DNA from: Candidatus Altarchaeum sp. CG2_30_32_3053
Lineage (GTDB): Archaea; Altiarchaeota; Altiarchaeia; Altiarchaeales; Altiarchaeaceae
Length of the DNA stretch: 22,666 nt
Direction: 5' to 3'
Assembly (NCBI GenBank): GCA_001873845.1
Contig: MNZY01000180.1
Location: 1-22,666, forward strand
Under the pieces are notes generated by a model. It was not told the DNA's origin and did not search any database. It saw only the letters and a list, made by a program, of their open reading frames with translations. Positions 7,927 to 14,929 of this stretch are shown here, one piece after another. Both the position numbers and the translations under genes were made by a program. How positions within the stretch are numbered: the stretch's first letter is position 1; every line of letters starts with the position of its first letter.

Positions 7927-9600
7927 ATGAATGATGAAATTTTTAATGAAATAAAGGATAAATTTAATGCCTTTATTGAAGAAGATAGGACATTAAAATA
8001 CCTGTTAGTAAATGCAGAAAATTTACAGGGTGCGGCAGAATTTTTAAAGGAAAGGGGCTATGAACATCTGTCTTTTGTAACTGCAATTGACAGGCAGAAT
8101 GAACTGGAAGCAGTTTATCTACTTAGCTCTTATGTTGAGGGCAACTATAATTCAGTTGCGCTGAAGGTTAAATCAAATAGTAGTGATGCGGGAGGTGCAA
8201 CAGGGACTAAAACAGAAATATCCGATGAAAATTTTATTGTTCCCACGCTGACAGAAATTTTTAATTCCGCTGACTGGCACGAGCGGGAGACTTATGATAT
8301 GTTCGGGATAAAATTTAACGGACACAAAAATTTAAAACGAATCCTGCTTCCCACACAATTTATTGGTCATCCCCTGCGTAAATCATACCCTCTTGGCAAA
8401 GAGCAGGAAATTTCCTTATATGGCGACTTTGAAGCAACAAAGGATGAACTGACTGTGGATAAATTTCTTAAAGATGAAGATAAAAAAGGAAAAACATACA
8501 GCACACAGCTTATGCATCTGAATGTAGGTCCTCATCATCCTTCAACTCATGGTGTTTTGCGGCTAATGATGATAATTGACGGCGAAAAGATGCTCAAAAT
8601 TGAGCCTGTAATAGGATACCTACATCGCGGAATTGAAAAAATCTGTGAAAATTTAAACTACACACAGATTGTTCCTTATATGGACCGTTTGGATTATGTT
8701 GCCTCAATGATGAACGAATTTCCTTATGTGCTTGCCGTAGAGAAGTTGATGAATATTCAGGTTCCGGAAAGGGCACAGATAATAAGAGTAATTGTTACCG
8801 AACTTAATCGTATAGCAAGTCATATAATGTGGTTCACAACATGGCTTATGGATTTGGGAGCAACAACGCCATTTTTTTACGGATTTAACGACAGAGAGCA
8901 AATTCTGGAAATTTTTGAGGACCTAAGCAGGGCACGGATGATGTTTAGTTATATGTGTATTGGAGGTGTTAAAAAAGACATAAACGCGGATATTGCAAAA
9001 AAAATCAATAAATTTACTGATGAAATGCCCGCACGCATAGCTGAATATCACGATTTAATTACTGGAAATGAAATTTTTCTCGGAAGGGCAAAGGGCATTG
9101 GAATACTGACAAAAAAAGATGCAATAAATTTCGGAGTTACGGGACCTATGCTGAGGGCAAGCGGTGTTCATTACGATATGAGAAGGGATGAACCGTATTC
9201 AATGTATGAAAAATTTAAATTTAATGTTCCTGTATATAGCGAAGGTGATAATTTTGCGAGATATATGGTCAGAATGGAGGAAATGGAGGAAAGTGTAAAA
9301 ATTGTTGAGCAGGGATTGAATTTAATTACTTCAACAACAGAGGGAGAGATAATCGCCAGGGTTCCAAGGATGATTACTCCTCCAAAAGGAAGTGTTTATG
9401 CAAAGACCGAGCATGCAAAAGGAGAGATGGGAATTTTTATCGTCAGCGACGGAAAACCAAAACCATATCGCTTTAAGATTCGCTCGCCAGCATTTTCAAA
9501 TTTATGTGCTTTGCCAAGGATGTGTGAAAACAATTATGTTGCGGATGTTGTTGCGATAGGCGGAAGTATTGACCCGGTAATGGGGTGTGTGGACAGATAA
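7927..9600 (+). CDS. nuoCD: NADH:quinone oxidoreductase-like subunits C and D, fused
   Basis: The 557-residue product fuses the 30-kDa NuoC and 49-kDa NuoD subunits of the connecting module. The NuoC part is about 1-160, with the signature DWHERETYDMFGIKF (116-130) and ILLP. A short linker follows (about 165-192). The NuoD part (about 193-557) begins LNVGPHHPSTHGVLR (198-212) and has YLHRGIEKI, YMDRLDYVASM and the C-terminal SIDPVMGCVDR. Together with NuoB it forms the quinone pocket. The family's usual end is '...DPV.GE.DR', so the protein is complete. NuoD of this type has no NiFe ligands, separating it from energy-converting hydrogenase large subunits. The C-D fusion is familiar from enterobacteria, whereas methanogen Fpo has separate C and D. 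Start ATG lies about 10-15 nt after a TATA-like tract. Confidence 0.93.
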   Translation: MNDEIFNEIKDKFNAFIEEDRTLKYLLVNAENLQGAAEFLKERGYEHLSFVTAIDRQNELEAVYLLSSYVEGNYNSVALKVKSNSSDAGGATGTKTEISDENFIVPTLTEIFNSADWHERETYDMFGIKFNGHKNLKRILLPTQFIGHPLRKSYPLGKEQEISLYGDFEATKDELTVDKFLKDEDKKGKTYSTQLMHLNVGPHHPSTHGVLRLMMIIDGEKMLKIEPVIGYLHRGIEKICENLNYTQIVPYMDRLDYVASMMNEFPYVLAVEKLMNIQVPERAQIIRVIVTELNRIASHIMWFTTWLMDLGATTPFFYGFNDREQILEIFEDLSRARMMFSYMCIGGVKKDINADIAKKINKFTDEMPARIAEYHDLITGNEIFLGRAKGIGILTKKDAINFGVTGPMLRASGVHYDMRRDEPYSMYEKFKFNVPVYSEGDNFARYMVRMEEMEESVKIVEQGLNLITSTTEGEIIARVPRMITPPKGSVYAKTEHAKGEMGIFIVSDGKPKPYRFKIRSPAFSNLCALPRMCENNYVADVVAIGGSIDPVMGCVDR

Positions 9601-9892
9601 AATTTAAAATAATGGCTAAATTAATAAAAATAAATACTTGTAAAAATAATTAAATCAACGACTTAAATCTTTTCAAAACAGGTTTAAAAATGGCGAACAT
9701 TTCATATACCCTGATGATTCCGGAAAAACTGAAGTATATTATAGAATTAATGTCTAAAGAAGAGCGTGTAGGTTAATCACCCGCCAATAAATTGATGGGC
9801 TTGTTTCGTGAGAGATAAAGGCAACTGGTTGATTAGGGGGCACAAAAAAGCAGCAGTTACAAGGAGAGTTAAAGATAAGTTCGCTTCGCTCT

Positions 9893-10115
9893 CATTTTAA
9901 AATTTCGTAAATTTTTAAAGATTGAAAATCTTAAAGATTTTCAGTATTTAAAAAATCCCACAGATTTTTTAAAGATTGAAACCAAAGGTTTCAGTATTTT
10001 AAAATTTCGTAAATTTTTAAAGATTGAAAAATTGCAGTTTTCAGTATTTTAAAAATACCAGAATTTTTTAAAGATTGAAACCAAAGGTTTCAGTATTTTA
10101 AAATCTGCTGATTTT
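9893..10115. repeat. Alternating hairpin array, about 51-bp period
   Basis: TTTTTAAAGATTG occurs four times (9912, 9966, 10014, 10065; spacing 54, 48 and 51). Each is followed by a small hairpin and then TTTCAGTATTT(T)AAAA. Two hairpin kinds alternate. One kind is GAAACC-aaa-GGTTTC (twice), GAAAATC-ttaaa-GATTTTC and a GAAAA...TTTTC version. The other kind is AAAAAATC-ccaca-GATTTTTT, AAAATC-tgct-GATTTT and AAAATTT-cgt-AAATTTT (twice). Stems change in compensating fashion between copies, so structure is conserved while sequence is not. Read on the plus strand, several units give (F)LKIE-type peptides, but frames are broken by stops. Confidence 0.7.
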
Positions 10116-10307
10116 AAAAACGCACCTGCGGATGCCTTCCAATTCCGTAGCACTGCAAATTCTGCTTTAAACAGAGAGGAAACTCTCAGTGTGGAGGATA
10201 TGGAAATGAGTTGTAACAACCCCAAAGGGAACCAATCCTCTGGCAGGAGGATACAGGACTTGCGGGTTCCTGTTTTAAACATGCAGGCAAATTCATCCAA
10301 CCAATAA
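10113..10307 (+). pseudogene. Possible C-terminal remnant of an IS605-type TnpB protein
   Basis: A plus-strand frame reads FKNAPADAFQFRSTANSALN, then REETLSVEDMEMSCNN, and ends RVPVLNMQANSSNQ before a TAA at 10305-10307. TnpB/OrfB proteins commonly end in such a low-conservation, Ser/Asn-rich tail with an 'LKRE..SVE' stretch and a 'KQEA..'-like terminus, closely followed by the right-end hairpin, as here. Nothing of the catalytic RuvC or zinc-ribbon region remains. The assignment rests on resemblance and position inside the insertion. Confidence 0.35.
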
Positions 10308-10580
10308 AATTGGTCGGTTTTCTTTGCCTTTTTATATAAAACAACTGCTTTAAGACAATTTGTTTATCCAGGTGCATAAGATTATGTCCTGAATTTATAC
10401 AAAGAAGGAGAAATCTCTCTTATCAGAGCAGCAGAACTTTTGAATAAGAGCGTGTATGATGTAATTCATAAGGCAAAGAAAAAAGGCATCTCAACCGGTG
10501 CTGGTGTTGAGTAGCAGGAACAAAATAGAAAAACAGCAAAAGAGGTAATACTCAAATAATTATGATAATTTAATCAATAA

Positions 10581-10632
10581 ATAATTAATAGATTATAATT
10601 AATAGATTATAATTAATAGATTATAATTAATA
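10581..10632. repeat. 14-bp tandem repeat upstream of nuoH
   Basis: The unit ATAATTAATAGATT is repeated perfectly three times (10581-10622), followed by a partial fourth copy (10623-10632). It lies 40-90 bp upstream of the nuoH ATG, just before a TATA-like ATTATATTTAT at about 10643-10653, which is at a suitable distance for a leaderless nuoH transcript. It could be phased regulator sites or simple slippage DNA. Confidence 0.75.
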
Positions 10633-10671
10633 ATTAAAATTCAATTATATTTATCTGCAATTTTATATACT

Positions 10672-11727
10672 ATGGAAACATTAAATTTATTTCAGGGAAA
10701 TGCGGTTGAACTCGGAATCGGGATATTGCAAAATTTCGGAATTCAGGAAAATCTGGCATCACTGATTGTTTATGGAGGTGCGGGGGTTTTATTTTTTGTT
10801 GTTGCGGCTGTTTTTGTATTAATTCTGACTTACCTTGAAAGAAAAATTCTGGCAGATATTCAAATCCGACTGGGACCTATGACAGCAGGCCCTCACGGAA
10901 TATTGCAGCCGCTGGCAGATGTTATGAAGCTAATATTTAAAGAAGATATAAAGCCAAAAAACAGGGACAAACTGCTTTACTTTATCTCGCCGATTCTTGT
11001 TTTTATTCCCGTGCTTTTAACACTTGTACTAATTCCATTTAATGAATTTTTATCTTTTGCAAATGTTGGAGTTGGACTGCTCCTATTAATTGCTTTTGGT
11101 TCAATCACATCACTCGGGATGGTTATTGCGGGTTACAGTTCCGGAAATAAATATTCTCTGATTAGTTCAATGAGGTCTGCCGCACAGATGATGGCTTATG
11201 AAATTCCGATGATCATCGTTGCTCTGAGTGTTGTTGTTCTTGCAGGAAGTATGAATTTTGTTGATATTGTTAATGCGCAGCAAAATTTATGGTTTGCAGT
11301 TCCTTTATTTTTAGGACTGTTTGTATTTTTTGTTGCAATAATTGCTGAAATGAGTAGGGTTCCTTTTGACACGATTGAAGCAGAGAGCGAATTAGTTGCC
11401 GGCTTTCATATTGAATACAGCGGAATGAGATTCGCATTCTTTTATCTTGCGGAATATCTGGAATTGTTTATCGGTTCGGCTTTAATTACATTGTTATTTC
11501 TTGGAGGATGGAACGGGTTGTTTGCTATTCCGATAATTCCGGAAGCGGTCTCGGGATTATTCTGGTTCATGGCCAAGACATTTGCGCTGGTTTATGTAGC
11601 AATATGGATCAGGGGAACTTTGCCAAGATTCAGAATTGACCAGGTGCTGAATCTGGGATGGAAATTTTTGATATTCGCTGCGTTGTTAAATCTGGCGATT
11701 GCGGGAATAATTGCGTATGTGTTTTAA
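10672..11727 (+). CDS. nuoH: NADH:quinone oxidoreductase-like subunit H
   Basis: The 351-residue membrane subunit links the peripheral arm to the proton-pumping membrane arm and helps form the quinone entry channel. Eight or so hydrophobic helices are visible. Conserved segments include TYLERKILADIQIRLGPMTA (about 53-72), GILQPLADVMKLIFKED, the E-rich loop EMSRVPFDTIEAESELVAGF and the following YSGMRFAFFYLAEY, and WIRGTLPRFRIDQV near the end. All are standard NuoH/FpoH motifs. Length is normal. The start follows TTTTATATACT directly. It is separated from nuoCD by a decayed gene, so the operon is disturbed or has its own promoter here. The expected next gene, nuoI, is not in the window; a convergent ATPase remnant ends 18 bp downstream. 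Confidence 0.95.
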   Translation: METLNLFQGNAVELGIGILQNFGIQENLASLIVYGGAGVLFFVVAAVFVLILTYLERKILADIQIRLGPMTAGPHGILQPLADVMKLIFKEDIKPKNRDKLLYFISPILVFIPVLLTLVLIPFNEFLSFANVGVGLLLLIAFGSITSLGMVIAGYSSGNKYSLISSMRSAAQMMAYEIPMIIVALSVVVLAGSMNFVDIVNAQQNLWFAVPLFLGLFVFFVAIIAEMSRVPFDTIEAESELVAGFHIEYSGMRFAFFYLAEYLELFIGSALITLLFLGGWNGLFAIPIIPEAVSGLFWFMAKTFALVYVAIWIRGTLPRFRIDQVLNLGWKFLIFAALLNLAIAGIIAYVF

Positions 11728-11933
11728 AAATTTAGATTGTTTTGTTCAAATTAAAAGCAAGTATCTTAATGGCAACTTGATAAATTTGTCATCAATTAAT
11801 TTAGGTTTATCACTGCCAATACTTATGCCATAAGAAAAATTTTTTGTCTTTTTGGAGGTCTCTTTTATCTGTTTTATTCCATAGTCATCTTTATTAAAAC
11901 CAATTTCAATAACGATCTCTTTATAATTATTCC

Positions 11934-11939
11934 TTAAAA
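11934..11939 (+). repeat. Left target-site duplication TTAAAA of the IS1634-like element
   Basis: TTAAAA here and at 14063-14068 flank the element exactly. Keeping one copy restores the ATPase frame. Confidence 0.85.
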
Positions 11940-14062
11940 CCCATGTTCGTCATTCAAAATTAAAACAAAGGTCATTATTCCAAAAGTTTAGTCTTAATTT
12001 TTCTATTTCACCTTTACCTAATCAATACCAATTTTCTGCAAATAACTTTTTTCACATAAATACTCGCCTCCAAACAAATTTAATATTTTCTTCTCAATTG
12101 GTCTTATTGTAATCATCTTCTTTATAGTATGTTTCGCACTTCCCAATTTTATCTCTCCCACTAAACCCCTTTTTAACTTTTGATACACTTTCCTTACGCT
12201 ATTTATTTCATCTATTTCGTGTTCTCGTAGTTTTTGTGTGATGGTCAAGTCAAGCAGGTACGACAACACGCATATCGTATAATGTGCTTTCACATGTTGA
12301 TCGGTACGCACATAAATGGGTTCAAATTTAATGAACTTTTTCACACCTTTAAATGCTTCCTCAACTCTATTTTTGTCTCTGTAAGCCCTAATTATTCTTA
12401 CAGCATCAAATTTTTTGTTGTCTGGCCTACATTCTTGCTCTTTTTTTAGGTGATTTGTAATAAATACATTTACTCCGTCCAAACACTCAGCCACCTTTAC
12501 AACATTTTCATTTTTCCAGTATTTACAATAAAAGCTCTTCACCGTCTTACCTTTATCGGTTTTTACATTTATGGTTTCTAGGCCATATTTTATATGCCCT
12601 TTTACACCTAATTTTTTCAGATTTTCATCTATTCTTTTTTCAGTGGATTCTTCTCCACGGTCTCTCTTTGCTTTTGATAACTCTTCGTTTTCGCTTTCTA
12701 TGTATTCAAATCCTTTTTTTATTTGTTCTTTTCTGTTTTCGCGTTCATCTTTAAACAATGTTGGATTAAAACCAACGATGTACCTCCTACTATAAGCATT
12801 ATCCTTAACATTCGCATCGCCCATATCTCTATAATACAAATCATCGTCATATTTTTTAAAGCCATTACTCTCAAGTTTTTTAACTTCCGAATCGACGTTA
12901 GCAAGTGTAAATTCTTTGAACCAATTTAAATTTATGTGCGAAACTTTTGGGATCTGATTTTTATTCTTTGCAGTGATGTATTTTTGCTTATTCTCTTCTA
13001 AGTATTTAAGATTGCCCTCTGAAACAATTCCCCGATCAAATACCCATGTAAAATCAACGTCATCTGATATTTCAAATCGTTTTCTACAAGAATTCATCTT
13101 AGCCTTGAGTGTATTTACTTCAGCAGTATCTCCTTTTAATACCTCCCACGAAAAAGGATAACCATCGGAGTTTACAACCAGCGATAAAATAATCCTTTTA
13201 TTTTTGAAACCTTTGTTTTTTGTTATCCCTGGTTTTGCCAGCGCGCATTTTCTCCCCTCAAAACTTGAGACAGAAAGATCGTAATAAATCACGGAAAAAC
13301 TTTCCTCATCCTTCAGTTTTAGGGTGTTGAAAATGTGTCTTTCTATGTATTCTTTTTTGTTTTCAATTTCAGTAAGTTCTCTGTAGATTCGCGAATCGTT
13401 GAATTTATTTTCATCTATTTTTAGTATCATGCTCCATGCAGTTTCTTTAAGCCATTCGGTTGAATAAAGGTAACTTCCAGGATCAAGACTGCGGTAGGAA
13501 GTAAGAATTTTTACTATGTCCGCGGTTTGTATATCCTTATCTTTCGAATAAGGAAATACGTCCGATAACTCCCAATCATCAAATATCTTACCTAAAAAAG
13601 CAATATCTAAGTATCGCCAGTGGTCCTCAAAAAGCACTTCGTTGATGTCCACCACCACAGCATCTTTGGATTTTATTGTTTTCAGTAAGTTAGTTATCTT
13701 TTGTGCGCGCTCTGGTTCCAACGCACCCAGATAAAGTATATCTCTGTGCTTATTATGTCTATTTGTTCTATATGATTCAGCGATGCTATAATAATCATAA
13801 CGCTTTCCATTTGGTTTAACCACATATGAATTCCTTAAAAACCAATTAAATTTCATTTTGTTTAGTCTTAAAAATTACATAAATAATTAAGAATTAGGAT
13901 ATAAAAACAATATATTTTATAAAAAGTTTAGTCTTAAAAATAAAAAGTTAAAAAATTGTTGTTTATAATAAAAAACAGAAATTGTGAGGCATGCAAAGGT
14001 GTTTTTTAATTTAAAATATATGAAAATTTAATTAGTTATTTGTGTGTTGTGAAGAACATGGG
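11940..14062 (-). mobile_element. Complete IS1634-like (IS4 superfamily) insertion sequence, 2,123 bp
   Basis: The left end reads CCCATGTTCGTCATTC inward; the right end, read inward on the minus strand, is CCCATGTTCTTCACAA. The first 13 positions of these inverted repeats differ at one base. A 6-bp TTAAAA duplication flanks the element, matching the 5-6 bp duplications of the IS1634 group. One transposase gene (12018-13856, minus) is intact. GTTTAGTCTTAA occurs three times in the same orientation, at 11986, 13860 and 13926, outside the coding region. The element is intact in every visible respect and may be active. Confidence 0.85.
12018..13856 (-). CDS. IS1634-like DDE transposase
   Basis: The 612-residue transposase of the IS4 superfamily carries the expected catalytic triad: Asp193 in VIYYDLSVSSFEG, Asp274 in WVFDRGIVSEGN and a Glu in the YREK-like block AYRDKNRVEEAFKGVKKF (Glu499, about 491-508). 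The large insertion between the second Asp and the Glu (about 225 residues) is characteristic of the group. The N-terminal part (1-180) has the usual 'DI.YLG.L' segment. It starts at an ATG at 13856 and ends in TAG 79 bp from the element's left end. The 206 bp between the start and the right end are A/T rich, with a TATA-like tract near 13905, and carry two GTTTAGTCTTAA copies. It looks functional. Confidence 0.9.
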   Translation of the reverse strand: MKFNWFLRNSYVVKPNGKRYDYYSIAESYRTNRHNKHRDILYLGALEPERAQKITNLLKTIKSKDAVVVDINEVLFEDHWRYLDIAFLGKIFDDWELSDVFPYSKDKDIQTADIVKILTSYRSLDPGSYLYSTEWLKETAWSMILKIDENKFNDSRIYRELTEIENKKEYIERHIFNTLKLKDEESFSVIYYDLSVSSFEGRKCALAKPGITKNKGFKNKRIILSLVVNSDGYPFSWEVLKGDTAEVNTLKAKMNSCRKRFEISDDVDFTWVFDRGIVSEGNLKYLEENKQKYITAKNKNQIPKVSHINLNWFKEFTLANVDSEVKKLESNGFKKYDDDLYYRDMGDANVKDNAYSRRYIVGFNPTLFKDERENRKEQIKKGFEYIESENEELSKAKRDRGEESTEKRIDENLKKLGVKGHIKYGLETINVKTDKGKTVKSFYCKYWKNENVVKVAECLDGVNVFITNHLKKEQECRPDNKKFDAVRIIRAYRDKNRVEEAFKGVKKFIKFEPIYVRTDQHVKAHYTICVLSYLLDLTITQKLREHEIDEINSVRKVYQKLKRGLVGEIKLGSAKHTIKKMITIRPIEKKILNLFGGEYLCEKSYLQKIGID

Positions 14063-14068
14063 TTAAAA
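14063..14068 (+). repeat. Right target-site duplication TTAAAA of the IS1634-like element
   Basis: This is the partner of 11934-11939, directly adjoining the terminal GGG of the element. Confidence 0.85.
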
Positions 14069-14470
14069 TAAAATCCGCGCCTTTTTCCGAAGAATCGTAC
14101 ATAAATTCCATTCTTCTGTATAATTTTTTAAAGTCCTTTGTAAATACCAGTCCGCAGTAATCTTCAAGTATTTTACCCTTTATCTCCGGGGGACATCTGC
14201 CCTGTAATATAGATAAACGGAGCGACGGCGAAATGAATAAATATTTTACAGGCTTTCTTGCTTTTGTATAAACCTGCCATAACTCCTGATTTCTATTATA
14301 ATTCCTGCCATAACCAAAACATCTAATAATGAAGTTAATGTCTTATTGTCAATATTAAAGGACTTGCATAATTTTTCATAACTTATTATATCCGAGTTTG
14401 CTAAAAGATAGAGTAGATTATATATTTTTTGGTATTTACTCAATATTAAAGGGTAAGCAATATTATACAA

Positions 14471-14929
14471 TATTAATTAAGTAATATAAAAGATATAAAT
14501 AAAAATCAACAAACAGTTAACTTTAATTCATATTATCTGAATGAACAACACAAATCTTATACTTCTCTGATAAGCAAATTTCCTACTTTATTTTCAAAAC
14601 GCGGTTTCAAATAGTTTTCAAATCTTATAGATTTGTAAATTTCCGAACGATGTGAGGTGAAATTTTAAAAATATCTGAACATCACCGAGGTGATTTGTTA
14701 ATGGGGTAAATTGAAATGGGAAACTTTTGTAAATTTTAATTATAGTCATTTTACTGACTTTTTGCAGTAAAATGACTATACTCGTAAATTTGATAACTAT
14801 GCAAAAAGTTAGCAAATTTACTATATATTCAAAAAATATTCAAAAAATTAGATGTAAAAATGAACTTGCTCACGCAATTTATCAAGATCAGATTTTAGAA
14901 ATTAAATTTGCACGATTCATTGAATAAAT
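14471..14929. other. 459-bp non-genic stretch with decayed fragments and hairpins
   Basis: No intact gene. On the minus strand about 14632-14557 reads YLKPRFENKVGNLLIREV and then a stop, faintly like the DUF234-type tail of archaeal ATPases ('VG..FE...RE'). This may be another scrap of the neighbouring pseudogene or a related one. 14600-14711 holds small inverted repeats (CAAATC-ttata-GATTTG; ATCACC-ga-GGTGAT) whose minus-strand reading resembles the array at 9893-10115 (CAGATATTTTTAAAATTTC against CAGTATTTTAAAATTTC). A perfect palindrome sits at 14741-14780 and a doubled ATATTCAAAAA near 14825. Confidence 0.4.
14741..14780. repeat. TA-flanked perfect palindrome, possible minimal mobile element
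   Basis: TATAGTCATTTTACTG pairs perfectly with its complement at 14765-14780 across an 8-nt T-rich loop. Its first ten bases inside the TA (TAGTCATTTT) equal the left end of the 112-bp MITE found at 16849, 18130 and 18907, and like those copies it is bounded by TA on both sides. It may be a 36-bp end-to-end remnant of the same element family. A simple transcription terminator for hisS is less likely because the stem is A/T rich and 150 bp beyond the hisS stop. Confidence 0.6.

Larger units (their letters stand above)
9772..10335 (+). mobile_element. 564-bp decayed insertion, probably IS200/IS605 (tnpB)-derived
   Basis: The boundaries come from the UPF0175 frame: deleting 9772-10335 restores it with no target duplication, which is the behaviour of IS200/IS605-type single-strand transposition. 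Both ends carry a similar imperfect hairpin: GCCAATAAATTGATGGG near 9783 and ACCAATAAAATTGGTCGG near 10300, consistent with subterminal structures. Inside are a hairpin array (9893-10115) and a TnpB-tail-like frame (10113-10307). No intact transposase remains. The class is inference; the insertion itself is well supported. Confidence 0.5.
9690..10514 (+). pseudogene. UPF0175-family antitoxin-like gene, split by an insertion
   Basis: The left part (9690-9771) encodes MANISYTLMIPEKLKYIIEL and continues MSKEERV. The right part (10336-10514) encodes DKTTALRQFVYPGA, a TAA stop, then DYVLNLYKEGEISLIRAAEL and the helix-turn-helix region ending GISTGAGVE. Joining G9771 to A10336 gives KEERVDKTTALRQ, 261 nt in frame, and an 86-residue protein of normal UPF0175 size and layout (ribbon-type N-terminus, 'D.TTALR', 'LYKEGKISL.KAAELL'). 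A second lesion is the TAA at 10377-10379 where family members have Lys or Arg. UPF0175 proteins are usually antitoxins beside a PIN-like toxin; none is seen here. As the sequence stands, translation from 9690 stops after 28 residues. Family assignment is from memory of the consensus. Confidence 0.6.
11746..14470 (-). pseudogene. Archaeal AAA ATPase (DUF4143-like C-terminal part), frameshifted and interrupted by an IS
   Basis: On the minus strand, 14470-14246 encodes a winged-helix-like segment (YEKLCKSFNIDNKTLTSLLD, then MAGIIIEIRSYGRF). A 1-nt loss near 14262-14272 shifts the frame; in the next frame it continues KARKPVKYLFISPSLRLSIL and CPPEIKGKILEDYCGLVFTK to ADFIL at the IS border. Beyond the IS it resumes as RNNYKEIVIEIGFNKDDYGI and ends LPLRYLLLI at 11746. 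Removing the IS and one TTAAAA gives GADFIL-RNNYKEIVIEIG in frame, the nuclease-like core typical of DUF4143 or archaeal PF01637-like ATPases ('DF....K.I.IEV...'). The N-terminal P-loop ATPase domain is missing, so the gene was already a fragment. No valid start: the open frame begins at a TTG. Confidence 0.7.

Noticed and set aside
9912..10080. CRISPR-like array, because GATTGAAA(C) recurs at about 50-bp spacing as at the 3' end of many CRISPR repeats
   Set aside because: The would-be spacers are themselves repeated and palindromic, spacing is uneven (54, 48, 51), and no cas gene is near. It is a hairpin array.
10049..10377. Two minus-strand open frames in the nuoCD-nuoH gap
   Set aside because: They lie across the hairpin array and insertion end with no recognisable family; the plus-strand UPF0175 and TnpB-like readings explain the sequence better.
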